A stretch of DNA of 64,000 bases from Bacteroides sp. (GCA_014802325.1 JAAVCK010000002.1:62001-126000); one strand, 5' to 3'; shown: positions 34,044 through 43,958, counted from the stretch's first letter. Program-made: numbers and translations. Notes: generated from the letters alone by a model not told the origin.

Positions 34044-34832
34044 ATGAGAAGATCGGCTTTAATACTCGCAGCGCTTTGCGCTATGGTGGCTTCGCTTTCT
34101 TCCACCGCCCAGACACCCGGACTTGTGTCGCTCGTCGATGAGTCGCTCAACTATGATGTATACTACAAATGGGGCTTTATCAATAAGCTCGCCGGACATG
34201 CCACTATGAGCCTGGTCAACGACGGCGATCTATACATGGCCTCGGTGACTGCACGCAATGCAGAGTGGGCCAACAGCATTTTCCTCGTGCGCGACACTCT
34301 CTACTCCACCATGAACCGCAACAACCTCTCACCCGTGCTCTATACGTTCCTGTCACACGAAAACAAGCGGTATAAGAAAGATGTGGTGAAATTCTCACAG
34401 GTAGGCGACACTTTCTACGGCGAGTGCTTCCGCGAGTCGCGCAAGAAACCAGGTCAGCCGCTCCAGACCTCCACCATGCAACTTGAGGCCGAAGGTCCTA
34501 CGGTCGACATGTTGAGCTCGTTTTATTACATCCGCTCTATCGACTTCGGATCGATGAATCCGGGTCAGGAAGTGGTGCTCAATATATTCTCAGCCACTAA
34601 AAAAGAGCGCCTTACGATCACATATCTCGGCACCGGCTCGGTCAACGCCAACGGGTCGGACCAGAATACTTATAATATCTCATTCACCTTTACTCGCAAC
34701 GGCGTGGAGAGCTCTTCCCCCATTTACGCATGGCTCTCGCTCGACGACAGGCGCATACCGCTCAAGATCGAGGGTTCGCTGCCGGTGGGTAAAGTGCGTG
34801 CTTTCTTCACGGGCGAAAACGCCACTTGGTGA
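34044..34832 (+). CDS. Exported DUF3108-family protein
   Basis: 262 residues with a signal peptide ending near STAQ (residue 23). The rest is a beta-rich domain typical of DUF3108 proteins: NYDVYYKWGFINKLAGHATMS near the start, then KKDVVKF, SSFYYIRSIDF, and SLDDRRIPLKIEGSLPVGKVRAFF near the end. Such proteins occur in many Gram-negative envelopes without a firm biochemical role. It lies 34 bases before the 5'-nucleotidase gene and is probably cotranscribed with it. Confidence 0.8.
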   Translation: MRRSALILAALCAMVASLSSTAQTPGLVSLVDESLNYDVYYKWGFINKLAGHATMSLVNDGDLYMASVTARNAEWANSIFLVRDTLYSTMNRNNLSPVLYTFLSHENKRYKKDVVKFSQVGDTFYGECFRESRKKPGQPLQTSTMQLEAEGPTVDMLSSFYYIRSIDFGSMNPGQEVVLNIFSATKKERLTITYLGTGSVNANGSDQNTYNISFTFTRNGVESSSPIYAWLSLDDRRIPLKIEGSLPVGKVRAFFTGENATW

Positions 34833-34865
34833 TAACGCAACCATACAACTATCAACACTCCATTC

Positions 34866-36587
34866 ATGCTTTTTCGCAACATCCTATCTCTGACACTCAT
34901 GGCTCTGAGCCTTAACAATATTGCCGCGCGCGAGGTGAACGTCACCATACTGGAGACCACCGACATGCACGGCAATTTCTTTCCACGCGACTTCATCAAC
35001 GCGCGCAGTGCCGACGGGTCGCTCGCCCGCGTGGCCACACTGGTCGACTCGCTCCGCTCCCGACACAGCAATATAGTGTTGCTTGACAACGGTGACATAC
35101 TTCAGGGTCAGCCCACGGCGTATTACTACAACTTCGTCGATACAGCCACCACTCATCCGGTGGCACGGATGCTCAACTTCCTCGGTTACGACGCCGCGTC
35201 GATAGGCAATCATGATGTAGAGACCGGCCATGATGTCTACGACCGCTACCGCACGGCACTCGGCACCACGCCTCTGCTGGGCGCCAATGTGATCGACACC
35301 GCCACCGGACAGCCGTATCTCACCCCTTATACCGTGGTAGAACGCGACGGACTGCGCATAGCCATACTCGGCATGCTCACTCCCTCTATTCCGGCATGGC
35401 TGCCTGAAAATCTGTGGAGCGGTCTGCGATTCGACGACATGGTGGCCACAGCATCGCACTGGATACCAATTATACGCGAGAAGGAACAACCCCACATCAT
35501 AGTCGGACTGTTTCATTCTGGAAAGGATTCGTCAGTGATTACAGGCGGCATGATGGAAAACGCTTCTCTCGAAGTGGCATCAAAAGTGCCGGGCTTCGAC
35601 GTGATATTTTTCGGACACGACCATAAGCCACACGCCGACTATACCGACGGCGTGGCAGTAATCAACCCCGGCGCACACGCTGCCGCCGTAGGGGCGGCTG
35701 ACATTACCGTGACTCTCGATGCCGACGGAAATGTTACAGCCAAATCGGTCAGTCCCCGTGTAATCCCTGTCACGCAGCTCGAACCTGACGAGCGGTTTAT
35801 GAACGAATTTTCCACGGAGATGAAGACCATCAGTGATTTCGTTGACCGCCGCGTGGCCGAATCAACCGATACGCTCTCGCTTCGCGACGCTTACTTCGGG
35901 CCATCGTCGTTTATGACACTCATCCATGATCTGCAACTTGCCATCAGCGGCGCCGACATATCATTTGCCGCACCGCTCACTATGGATGCCACCATAGCCA
36001 CCGGCCCGGTGAGAATAAACGACATGTTCAAGCTCTACAAATACGAAAATCTGCTCTACACCATCAGGCTCAGCGGGCGCGAGATAAAAGACTATCTCGA
36101 AGAGAGCTACGACAAGTGGATACAGACCATGACGTCGCCCGACGACCACCTGCTGCGATTCGCATCATCCGGCGATGCCGCCAAGGGCGATTATGCACGA
36201 CTGAAAAATCCGAGCTACAATTTCGACTCCGCAGCCGGAATTGTCTACACCGTCGACGTCACCCGTCCACGCGGCGAACGAATTACTATCATATCCATGG
36301 CCGACGGCACTCCTTTCGATGCCGACAAGGACTATAAAGTGGCAGTCAACTCCTATCGTGCCAACGGAGGAGGCGATCTTCTGACGCGAGGCGCCGGCAT
36401 ACCGCTCAATCAGCTCAAGAGCCGCATACTCACCGCTACCGACAAAGATCTGCGTTACTATCTGATGAAAGAGATCGAGCGTCGCGGAGTGATCGAACCT
36501 CGCGTCGACTCTTGCTGGAAATTCATACCCGAGCAGATAGCCGCTCCCGCCGCTCTCCGCGACCGCGCCATACTTTTCGGCCGTTAA
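34866..36587 (+). CDS. Exported 5'-nucleotidase / metallophosphatase (UshA type)
   Basis: 573 residues with an N-terminal signal peptide (about 1-21). The metallophosphatase domain shows the five-block signature: TTDMHGN, LDNGDILQG, IGNHDVETG, and GHDHKPH for the two-metal site. The C-terminal 5_nucleotid_C domain (about 330-530) contains the substrate-specificity stretch (LYKYENLLYTIRLSG, NSYRANGGGD). Such periplasmic enzymes hydrolyse extracellular nucleotides or UDP-sugars to nucleosides. Only 35 bases separate it from recO on the opposite strand. A short GC inverted repeat (AGACCCCG/CGGGGTCT at 36587-36594 and 36616-36623) spans the two stop codons and may end both transcripts. Confidence 0.9.
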   Translation: MLFRNILSLTLMALSLNNIAAREVNVTILETTDMHGNFFPRDFINARSADGSLARVATLVDSLRSRHSNIVLLDNGDILQGQPTAYYYNFVDTATTHPVARMLNFLGYDAASIGNHDVETGHDVYDRYRTALGTTPLLGANVIDTATGQPYLTPYTVVERDGLRIAILGMLTPSIPAWLPENLWSGLRFDDMVATASHWIPIIREKEQPHIIVGLFHSGKDSSVITGGMMENASLEVASKVPGFDVIFFGHDHKPHADYTDGVAVINPGAHAAAVGAADITVTLDADGNVTAKSVSPRVIPVTQLEPDERFMNEFSTEMKTISDFVDRRVAESTDTLSLRDAYFGPSSFMTLIHDLQLAISGADISFAAPLTMDATIATGPVRINDMFKLYKYENLLYTIRLSGREIKDYLEESYDKWIQTMTSPDDHLLRFASSGDAAKGDYARLKNPSYNFDSAAGIVYTVDVTRPRGERITIISMADGTPFDADKDYKVAVNSYRANGGGDLLTRGAGIPLNQLKSRILTATDKDLRYYLMKEIERRGVIEPRVDSCWKFIPEQIAAPAALRDRAILFGR

Positions 36588-36621
36588 GACCCCGGCGTTA
36601 ACAAATATTGGGGAACGGGGT

Positions 36622-37353
36622 CTAAAGCATCATCCTGAGCACATCGAGCGACTTAATCCGCTGAAGGCTTACGAGGTGAGATGAGTAATACTGTATGAGC
36701 CCGTCGAGTACACGGTTGCGCTCGGCGCGCGAGAAGCGATAAAGGTGCATATTGCCTACCGTCATACGCGACAGCATCCACACGGCCCTCGACTCGTCTT
36801 TGTCGAGCCACTCGCCGTGAAGCGCCGGCGACCGTCGCCACAGGCCGTCGCACAGATCCAGGAGCGCCCCGTCAGTGTAAGTCGACACATCGGGTTCCAC
36901 ACCCATCAGCGCTCCGAGGCGATAGAGAAACCACAGGTGAAAATTGGCCGTAGCTTTTCCGTCGACAAGACTGTCAAGCACCTTTACGGCACTCTCAATG
37001 AAGCTCCACACCACGGCATCGCCCTCGTTGTCGCGGAGCACAGCCGCAAGCACTTCGGCAAGAAACATACCTGACATCTGCTTGACCGGATGAGAGTGTA
37101 GCGAGTGAAGCGGCTCGGCAAGCTGAAGCCCCTTCACATTCACAATCTCACGCCCGGGTCGCATATCCACCACTCCCTGCAGCAGACTCAGCGGCATGGT
37201 GAGAGCTTGCATGCGCGACGCATTTTTGCCTCCGCCCGCAGGTATGGCTATGGACAGTCGCCCCGCCTCGCGGGAATAGGCCGTGAGTATCGACTGGCGG
37301 TCGCTGTGCCTGGTGAGGCGCAGCGCTATCATGTTGACATTAAGCTGGGGCAT
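36622..37353 (-). CDS. recO: DNA repair protein RecO
   Basis: A 243-residue protein of the RecFOR pathway, which helps load RecA onto SSB-coated single-stranded DNA. The N-terminal OB-fold region (VNMIALRLTRHSDRQSILTAYSREAGRL) and the helical C-terminal domain match Bacteroidetes RecO, which is about this length. The expected zinc-binding cysteines of some RecO proteins are absent, as is common in this phylum. The gene starts 2 bases after the ligA stop, so ligA and recO form one operon. Confidence 0.9.
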   Translation of the reverse strand: MPQLNVNMIALRLTRHSDRQSILTAYSREAGRLSIAIPAGGGKNASRMQALTMPLSLLQGVVDMRPGREIVNVKGLQLAEPLHSLHSHPVKQMSGMFLAEVLAAVLRDNEGDAVVWSFIESAVKVLDSLVDGKATANFHLWFLYRLGALMGVEPDVSTYTDGALLDLCDGLWRRSPALHGEWLDKDESRAVWMLSRMTVGNMHLYRFSRAERNRVLDGLIQYYSSHLVSLQRIKSLDVLRMML

Positions 37354-37355
37354 TA

Positions 37356-39362
37356 TCAGTCACCGATCATCTTCAGGAACTCATCCTCGCCAATCACCGG
37401 TACACCCAGCGCCTTAGCTTTTTCGAGTTTGGCCGGACCCATATTCTCGCCTGCGAGCACGAATGAGGTCTTTTTACTTATCGACCCTGAATTTTTGCCG
37501 CCCATACGCTCTATCATAGCCTTGTATTCATCGCGCGAATGGTGGGCAAACACACCCGATATTACTATAACCTTGCCGGCAAGCTCATCGCTCCCGGCCT
37601 GATCCTGGCCTTCAGGCATCGCCATCTGCAACCCGGCATTACGCAGGCGCTCTACGGTGGTGCGGTTAATGTCGAGCGCGAAAAATTCCACTACGGCAGC
37701 CGCGATGCGCGGACCCACATCCTCAATGGCAGTAAACTCGATTTCGCTCATATTCATGAGTCGGTCAATATTGCCTGTGCTACGGGCAAGTTTGCGCGAC
37801 ACGGTCTCGCCGCAATATGGTATGGACAGCGAATAAACCACTCGGTCGAATGTCACCGTTCTCGACTGCTCCACACCCTCCATTATACGCTCGGCCGTGC
37901 GCGGCCCAAGCGCGCCTTCAAGCATGAGCCGATCTACGGTAAGGTCATAGAAATCAGCGATATTTCTCACAAGACCTGTGGCAAACAAAGTGGCTGAAAT
38001 CTCCTCACCTACGCCGTCGATATCCATAGCGTGGCGTCCCACGAAGTGACGTATGCGGCCAATGATCTGCTGAGGACATCCGTAGCGGTTGGGACAGAAC
38101 CATGCAGCCTCGCCCGGCACACGCTCAAGCCGCGTGCCACAGTCGGGACAAAACTTCACGAATTCCACCTCAGCAGCTCCCGGCTCACGAGCCGACGTAT
38201 CCACTCCGGTGATTTTCGGAATGATCTCGCCGCCCTTTTCCACATAGAGCATATCGTGTTGGTGAATATCGAGCTGGCGCACTATATCTTCGTTATGTAG
38301 CGACGCGCGCTTCACTATCGTTCCTGACAGGAGCACCGGCTCAAGGTTGGCCACCGGAGTGATGATACCCATTCGCCCAACCTCAAAGGATACATATTTC
38401 AGTCGCGTCAACGCTCGCTCGGCCTTGAACTTATATGCTATGGCCCAGCGGGGCGACTTGGCCGTGCTGCCAAGATTGAGCTGTTGCTTGAGCGAATTGA
38501 TCTTGAACACGAGTCCGTCCGTAGCCACCGGAAGTTCCTTGCGGGCAGTATCCCAGTGATTTATATAGTCGTCCACCTCCTTAAGCGAACTAAGGAGAGT
38601 CATGGCGTCGCTCACCTTGAAGCCCCAGCGGCGCGCCACCATCATATTGTCGTAATGATTATCGGCCGGGAGATTATCGCCGAGCATATAGTAGATGTAG
38701 GCATCGAGGCCGCGACGGGCCACCTCGGCGGAATTCTGAAGTTTGAGCGTGCCGGCGGCTGCATTTCGCGGATTGGCAAAGAGGGGCTCTTCATTAAAGG
38801 CACGCTGCTCGTTCAGACGGTCAAACGCTTTCCACGGCAACACGATTTCGCCTCGCATCTCAAGATCTGAAGGCACATCGTCGCCCGTAAGTTGCAGAGG
38901 GATACTTTTGATCGTCATCACATTGGCCGTCACATCGTCGCCTTTCTCGCCGTCGCCTCGTGTTACGGCTCTTACCAGACGTCCGTCCTTGTAGATAAGC
39001 GAAATACTCGTACCGTCAAATTTCATTTCACCCACCACGGCGTGAAATTCGCTTCCGCCGAGAGTGTCGTTGCACCGGCGCGCCCAGTCGTCCACTTCAT
39101 CAATATTGTATGTATTGGCAAGTGAAAGCATGGGGCGCTCATGAGCTACCTGAGCAAACGACTTATTAATATCGCTGCCCACTCTGTGGGTGGGCGACAG
39201 CGGATCGTCGAGTTCGGGATGCTCCTTTTCAAGCGCTTCGAGGCGCTTGAGCATCATGTCATAGTCCATATCGGAAATTTCGGGGGCCGCCTCAACGTAA
39301 TACAGACGGTTGTGACGGTTGAGTTCGTCACGGAGATATTTTATTTCTTCTGAAGGTGTCAT
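37356..39362 (-). CDS. ligA: NAD-dependent DNA ligase
   Basis: 668 residues, the standard size for LigA, which seals nicks in replication and repair using NAD. The order is: Ia NAD-binding domain (YYVEAAPEISDMDYD), adenylation domain with KFDG (Lys114 is the adenylated residue), OB fold, four-Cys zinc finger (CPDC ... CPNRYGC), helix-hairpin-helix domain (about 455-575) and a C-terminal BRCT domain (GKVIVISGVF). The frame is open to a TTG at 39398, but the ATG at 39362 gives the normal N-terminus. A -7 box (minus-strand TATTTTTG, 39393-39386) lies just upstream. Confidence 0.96.
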   Translation of the reverse strand: MTPSEEIKYLRDELNRHNRLYYVEAAPEISDMDYDMMLKRLEALEKEHPELDDPLSPTHRVGSDINKSFAQVAHERPMLSLANTYNIDEVDDWARRCNDTLGGSEFHAVVGEMKFDGTSISLIYKDGRLVRAVTRGDGEKGDDVTANVMTIKSIPLQLTGDDVPSDLEMRGEIVLPWKAFDRLNEQRAFNEEPLFANPRNAAAGTLKLQNSAEVARRGLDAYIYYMLGDNLPADNHYDNMMVARRWGFKVSDAMTLLSSLKEVDDYINHWDTARKELPVATDGLVFKINSLKQQLNLGSTAKSPRWAIAYKFKAERALTRLKYVSFEVGRMGIITPVANLEPVLLSGTIVKRASLHNEDIVRQLDIHQHDMLYVEKGGEIIPKITGVDTSAREPGAAEVEFVKFCPDCGTRLERVPGEAAWFCPNRYGCPQQIIGRIRHFVGRHAMDIDGVGEEISATLFATGLVRNIADFYDLTVDRLMLEGALGPRTAERIMEGVEQSRTVTFDRVVYSLSIPYCGETVSRKLARSTGNIDRLMNMSEIEFTAIEDVGPRIAAAVVEFFALDINRTTVERLRNAGLQMAMPEGQDQAGSDELAGKVIVISGVFAHHSRDEYKAMIERMGGKNSGSISKKTSFVLAGENMGPAKLEKAKALGVPVIGEDEFLKMIGD

Positions 39363-39385
39363 TTCGGATGATTCACTATTTTCCG

Positions 39386-39393
39386 CAAAAATA
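39386..39393 (-). promoter_or_regulatory. -7 box of the ligA-recO promoter
   Basis: On the minus strand this is TATTTTTG, matching TAnnTTTG, 23 bases before the ligA ATG. No clear upstream TTTG. Confidence 0.4.
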
Positions 39394-39410
39394 ATCAAAT
39401 TTCCGCTGAC

Positions 39411-39453
39411 TGATGTAAATAACCTGTGAAGAATTTCGAGGTTATTTACATCA
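39411..39453. repeat. 15-bp perfect inverted repeat between ligA and parA
   Basis: TGATGTAAATAACCT (39411-39425) and AGGTTATTTACATCA (39439-39453) are separated by 13 bases. Each arm contains the 9-mer TTATTTACA (one strand or the other). A further TTATCTACA lies at 39462-39470. The repeat lies in the divergent gap between ligA and parA. Confidence 0.65.
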
Positions 39454-39546
39454 CGGGCGATTTATCTACATTTTCACACGTTTTAGGCTTTTACACATAA
39501 ATTTTCACAAAAATAATAAGTTACTTTGCGTCATCAAACTGATATT

Positions 39547-40311
39547 ATGGGTAAAATCATAGCTATAGCCAATCAGAAAGGCGGAGTGGGCAAAACCACC
39601 ACCACAATAAATTTAGCAGCCTCTCTCGCCGCCGAAGGTAAAAAGACTCTCATCATCGATGCTGATCCACAGGCCAACTCCACGTCGGGCTACGGTATCG
39701 ACCCCAAGTCGATGACTTCATCGATCTACGAATGTCTGGTGGATGATTATCCCGTCGACGGCTCTGAAGTCCCCACCTCATGTGAAAATCTTTTTCTCGT
39801 GGGCAGCCGCATTGACCTTGCCGGTGCGGAAATAGAACTCATCAACAAGCCCTCGCGCGAAAACGTGTTGAAAAACGCTCTCGCATCGGTAGTGGATAAA
39901 TATGACTACATACTCATCGACTGCTCTCCGTCGCTGGGACTCATCACCGTCAACGCCCTTACAGCCGCTGACTCGGTGATAATACCCGTTCAGGCCGAGT
40001 ATTTCGCCCTCGAAGGTATCACCAAACTGCTCAACACCATCCGTATCATCAAGTCAAAGCTCAACCGCTCGCTGGAAATCGAAGGTTTTCTGCTGACGAT
40101 GTATGACGCGCGCCTGCGTCTGGCCAATCAGATATATGAAGAACTCAAAGGCCACTTCGGCGCTATGGTGTTTGACACCGTGATACCGCGCAACATACGC
40201 CTGAGCGAAGCACCTTCACACGGTTTACCCGCACTGCTCTACGATCCGGTGAGCCGCGGCGCCACCTCTCACATAGCGCTCGCACGCGAAATCATAGCCA
40301 AGAATATCTAA
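39547..40311 (+). CDS. parA: Chromosome-partitioning ATPase ParA (Soj type)
   Basis: 254 residues. The deviant Walker A motif KGGVGKTT (11-18), the adjacent DADPQAN box and the later LIDCSPSLG are diagnostic of ParA. With ParB it positions replicated origins; it binds DNA non-specifically when ATP-bound. The ATG at 39547 is chosen over a longer frame from 39526 because it starts MGKIIAIANQKGG, as in the family. parB follows after 22 bases. The short length without an N-terminal extension marks the chromosomal Soj type rather than plasmid type Ia. Confidence 0.95.
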   Translation: MGKIIAIANQKGGVGKTTTTINLAASLAAEGKKTLIIDADPQANSTSGYGIDPKSMTSSIYECLVDDYPVDGSEVPTSCENLFLVGSRIDLAGAEIELINKPSRENVLKNALASVVDKYDYILIDCSPSLGLITVNALTAADSVIIPVQAEYFALEGITKLLNTIRIIKSKLNRSLEIEGFLLTMYDARLRLANQIYEELKGHFGAMVFDTVIPRNIRLSEAPSHGLPALLYDPVSRGATSHIALAREIIAKNI

Positions 40312-40333
40312 AACCACTCTCTTCACTTATATT

Positions 40334-41242
40334 ATGGCAGCTCCCAAACGACCCGCCTTAGGACGCGGACTTGACTCACTTATCTCGATGGACGATACGC
40401 CCGCACGCGGCACATCGGCCATCAACGAGATTCCTATAGACCACATACATCCCAACCCCGATCAACCCCGCCGCGATTTCGACAACGACAGCCTGGCCGA
40501 ACTCGCCAAGTCTGTGGCCGAGGTGGGCATCATACAGCCTGTCTCGCTCCGCGCCACAGGCCATGATTCATACCAGATCATCGCCGGCGAGCGCCGCTAC
40601 CGCGCAGCCCGTATGGCAGGCCTCACCTCCATACCGGCATATATACGCGAAGCCACCGACACCGAGCTGACCGAGATGGCTCTCATCGAGAACATACAGC
40701 GCGAAGACCTCAACGCTATAGAAATCGCACTTACGTTTAAGAAACTCATCGAGCAATATAGTCTTACTCAGGAGCGACTGTCGGAACGAATCGGTAAAAA
40801 CCGCGCCACGATAGCCAACTTCCTCCGCCTGCTCCGTCTGCCGGCCGAAGTGCAGCTCGGACTCCGCGACCGAGTGATAGACATGGGTCACGCCCGCGCG
40901 CTCCTGTCGGTCGACGATCCCGCCCTGCAACTTCAGGTATATAATCTCGCCGTGAAGGAAGGTCTGTCGGTAAGAAAGGTTGAGGAACTGGTAAAAAAAT
41001 ATCGCGAGAATCCCACCGACGTTCCCGCCGAAAAGCCTGCTCCCGACAATCGCCCCGGAGCATTTTCGGCTAAGGACTTCGATATACTCAAAAACCACCT
41101 CTCGCAGCGGTTCGGCACTCGTGTAGGCTTCTCGTGTGACCGTGCCGGAAAAGGAAAAATCACATTTCAGTTCAAAAATGAGGCGGAACTTGAGAGATTA
41201 ATTACTATCTTTGACACTGCAAACTCATCGCCCGAGACCTGA
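40334..41242 (+). CDS. parB: Chromosome-partitioning protein ParB
   Basis: 302 residues. The N-terminal arm (RPALGRGLDSL) stimulates ParA. The ParB/Srx domain has the CTP-binding motif GERRYRA and ENIQREDLN, and a helix-turn-helix region (LTQERLSERIGKNRATIANFLRLLRLP) binds parS. The C-terminal about 60 residues, after a Pro-rich linker, form the dimerisation part. I found no good parS (consensus TGTTTCACGTGAAACA) in the window. It is cotranscribed with parA, and the gene order parA-parB-DUF5683-lytic transglycosylase is familiar in Bacteroidales. Confidence 0.95.
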   Translation: MAAPKRPALGRGLDSLISMDDTPARGTSAINEIPIDHIHPNPDQPRRDFDNDSLAELAKSVAEVGIIQPVSLRATGHDSYQIIAGERRYRAARMAGLTSIPAYIREATDTELTEMALIENIQREDLNAIEIALTFKKLIEQYSLTQERLSERIGKNRATIANFLRLLRLPAEVQLGLRDRVIDMGHARALLSVDDPALQLQVYNLAVKEGLSVRKVEELVKKYRENPTDVPAEKPAPDNRPGAFSAKDFDILKNHLSQRFGTRVGFSCDRAGKGKITFQFKNEAELERLITIFDTANSSPET

Positions 41243-41325
41243 CAGTACGGGCTTTTGAGTACGCAATAGACCTAACCACCATTATTTCACCTACTTAGCC
41301 GCATCTACCGACGCAGATATAAAAA

Positions 41326-42126
41326 ATGTTCAACATATCAGGAAAAGTAATTTCTGCTATTGCAGGCGTGATTCTCATCACGCTCCTGTGTCCTTTTAAC
41401 ATTTTTTCAGACACCCCCGTCAAGCCCGTCCGCCCCGAGCGGCGCACCACTTCGCCCATAGCCGAGTTTCCTGACTCGATAGCGCTATCTGAGGCCGCCG
41501 GCGCGCGCGATGTAGTGGTGCTCGACTCGATAATGCAGCGCGGCGACTCTCTGGCCATACTGCCGGTCGACTCTCTGGCTATAGTACCGGTGGACGGACT
41601 GGAAAGCAGCGAAAAATTTTCACGCCGCTTCGCCTTCAACCCCGACCCTACCCGCGCCGTGTGGCTTTCGGCGCTATGTCCCGGCTTGGGTCAAATCTAC
41701 AACCGCAAGTACTGGAAACTCCCCATAGTGGTGGGCGGATTCATGGGACTCGGCTATGCCACGCAGTGGAACAATATGATGCTACGCGACTATACCGTAG
41801 CCTATGCCGACATACTCGACAACGACCCGTCGACCAACTCCTACATGGATTTCTTCCCTCCCACCGTCAGCGAGAGCAGTCTTGACCGCACATGGCTGCG
41901 CAATATACTGAAATCGCGCAAAGACTTCTACCGCCGCAACCGCGACCTGTGCATCATATCAATGGTCGGGCTGTACGTAGTAGCTATGATCGACGCATAT
42001 GTCGACGCCCAGCTCGCTCACTTCGATATATCACCTAATCTGACCGTAGACATGGGGCCCGCCCTGATACCCGACAACCGATCGCGGCTGCCGGGATTAG
42101 GACTTCAGTGGGCGCTAAACTTCTGA
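41326..42126 (+). CDS. DUF5683-family membrane protein
   Basis: 266 residues. After a hydrophobic N-terminus (about 8-28) and a Pro/Ser-rich stretch come features of DUF5683: AVWLSALCPGLGQIYNRKYWKLPIVVGGF, a hydrophobic pair around 125-150, DRTWLRNILKSRKDFYRRNRDL, and a second membrane helix followed by DAYVDAQLAHFD. Function is unknown. It is regularly found between parB and a lytic transglycosylase in this order, which hints at a role in linking segregation and the cell envelope; this is inference from gene order only. Confidence 0.85.
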   Translation: MFNISGKVISAIAGVILITLLCPFNIFSDTPVKPVRPERRTTSPIAEFPDSIALSEAAGARDVVVLDSIMQRGDSLAILPVDSLAIVPVDGLESSEKFSRRFAFNPDPTRAVWLSALCPGLGQIYNRKYWKLPIVVGGFMGLGYATQWNNMMLRDYTVAYADILDNDPSTNSYMDFFPPTVSESSLDRTWLRNILKSRKDFYRRNRDLCIISMVGLYVVAMIDAYVDAQLAHFDISPNLTVDMGPALIPDNRSRLPGLGLQWALNF

Positions 42127-42156
42127 ATTTCTTCCTCATTCACACCATAAAGCAAA

Positions 42157-43881
42157 ATGAAACACCATCTCATAGCTCTCTGCACATCGATATGCATCTC
42201 AGCACTGGCCTCGGCCGGAGCTTGGGCTGCGCCGTCGATTCTCGATATCAAGCACTCCATTACTGACGATAATGTGGTGCCTCCCGAAAGTTTCGAGACC
42301 CGCACTCGCGAACTTGCCGAAAACTTCTATCTGAAAAACTACGTGGTTCCCGATCAGAGTTCGTCGGTGTCAAACGTAGGTACTCCCGCTGAATACGAGG
42401 AGCGACTCAAGCGCCTTCCCACCGAGATAGAAATGCCCTACAATTCGATAGTGGGCAAGTTTATCGACATGTATCTGACCCGCAACCGCTCGCTTGTAGC
42501 CGACATGCTTGCCCTGCACAACTACTACGGACGCATATTCCTCGAAGAACTTGAGCGTCAGGGCATGCCGACAGAGCTTCAGTATCTGCCCGTGATAGAG
42601 AGCGCGCTCAATCCCAATGCCGTGTCAAAAGCCGGAGCCGCCGGCCTGTGGCAGTTTATGCCCACCACGGCCGTAGGACTGGGCATGGAGGTAAACTCGC
42701 TTGTCGACGAGCGCCGCGACCCCCGCATGTCGTCGCGCAACGCTGTGCTCTACCTCAAGCAACTCTACGAAATATATCATGACTGGTCGCTCGCCATCGC
42801 CGCCTATAACTGCGGCCCGGGCAACGTAAATAAAGCTCTCCGACGCGCCGGTGGCGACAATCCCGCATCGAAAATGGATTTCTGGGAAATCTACTCGTTT
42901 CTTCCCACCGAGACCCGTGGCTATGTACCTGCATTCATCGCCGCCAACTACGTGATGAACTATTACCCGGCTCACGGTATTCGTCCCACTATCGTGAAGC
43001 GACAGCTCGTCACTGACACCATATCGGTCAATAAATATGTGCATTTCAATCAGATAGCATCGATACTCAATATCCCGGTCGATGAAATCCGAATGCTCAA
43101 TCCTCAATTCCGTAAGGATATAGTGCCCGGCGACTACCGTCCCTATACCCTCACCCTCCCCTATCAGCAGTGTCTGAGCTACCTGCTCAGCGAGCAGCGC
43201 ATTCTCGACTTCGACTCCGAACTGTATGCACGCCGCAGCAGTGTGGAGCCGGGCGAATCGTCATCGCGTCCGGCTGTGGTCAACGACAACGGCGATGCCA
43301 ACCTGACCATGAGCAGCAAGCAGAGCGTCAATGCCGACAAAAATGTCGATGTCAACATACCGTCGCCCGAGCTTAGCGTGGTGACCCACACCGTGCAGCG
43401 CGGCGAAAGCATACGCGACATAGCGCAGCACTACGGTGTGAGCGCCACCGACATCAAGCGATGGAACGACCTGCGCCGCGGCAAAGTGAAGGAAGGCGAC
43501 ACGCTTCGCATCGAAGTGGCAAGCAATACCGACATAAGCGCGGCTACCGTAACGCCCTCGCGTGAGGTGGCACAGCCGGCCGCTCCCGCCCGAAGCGAAG
43601 AGAAGCCCGCTCCGGTAACCAAGCCGAAACCTGCTCCCGAAAAAGAAAAGCCCGCAGCCAAGGCTAAAACCACCACTGCATCATCGCGCAGCCACACCGT
43701 GCAGCAGGGTGAAAACCTCATGCGTATAGCCCAGAAATACGGCACGACCATCGAGGAGATTCAGAAACTCAACGGCATGAAGAACTCCACATTTCTCCGT
43801 GCCGGCCAGACTCTGAAAATTCCCGCCGCTTCTTCGTCGAAGTCATCGGGCAAGAAATCCACCAAAAAGAAAAGAAGATAA
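42157..43881 (+). CDS. Membrane-bound lytic transglycosylase with two LysM domains (MltD type)
   Basis: 574 residues with a signal peptide (about 1-24). The SLT domain carries the catalytic Glu148 in PVIESALNP, followed by GAAGLWQFMP, AVLYLKQLY and AIAAYNCGPGNV, which identify family 1D transglycosylases that cleave peptidoglycan with 1,6-anhydro product formation. Two LysM domains (about 410-455 and 515-560; HTVQRGES, HTVQQGEN) bind glycan chains, linked by a Pro/Ala/Lys-rich spacer. The C-terminus is very basic (KKSTKKKRR). It lies 30 bases after the DUF5683 gene in the par operon. Confidence 0.92.
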   Translation: MKHHLIALCTSICISALASAGAWAAPSILDIKHSITDDNVVPPESFETRTRELAENFYLKNYVVPDQSSSVSNVGTPAEYEERLKRLPTEIEMPYNSIVGKFIDMYLTRNRSLVADMLALHNYYGRIFLEELERQGMPTELQYLPVIESALNPNAVSKAGAAGLWQFMPTTAVGLGMEVNSLVDERRDPRMSSRNAVLYLKQLYEIYHDWSLAIAAYNCGPGNVNKALRRAGGDNPASKMDFWEIYSFLPTETRGYVPAFIAANYVMNYYPAHGIRPTIVKRQLVTDTISVNKYVHFNQIASILNIPVDEIRMLNPQFRKDIVPGDYRPYTLTLPYQQCLSYLLSEQRILDFDSELYARRSSVEPGESSSRPAVVNDNGDANLTMSSKQSVNADKNVDVNIPSPELSVVTHTVQRGESIRDIAQHYGVSATDIKRWNDLRRGKVKEGDTLRIEVASNTDISAATVTPSREVAQPAAPARSEEKPAPVTKPKPAPEKEKPAAKAKTTTASSRSHTVQQGENLMRIAQKYGTTIEEIQKLNGMKNSTFLRAGQTLKIPAASSSKSSGKKSTKKKRR

Positions 43882-43958
43882 TCTCTCCGCCATCTTCACT
43901 GTCAATACATTAACATCAGAAATTTAATTCCCATTCAACCCACCACTCTTACTGCATA

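Noticed and set aside
39363-41325. parS site near parAB
   Set aside because: No 16-mer close to TGTTTCACGTGAAACA was found in the gaps around parAB or elsewhere in the window.
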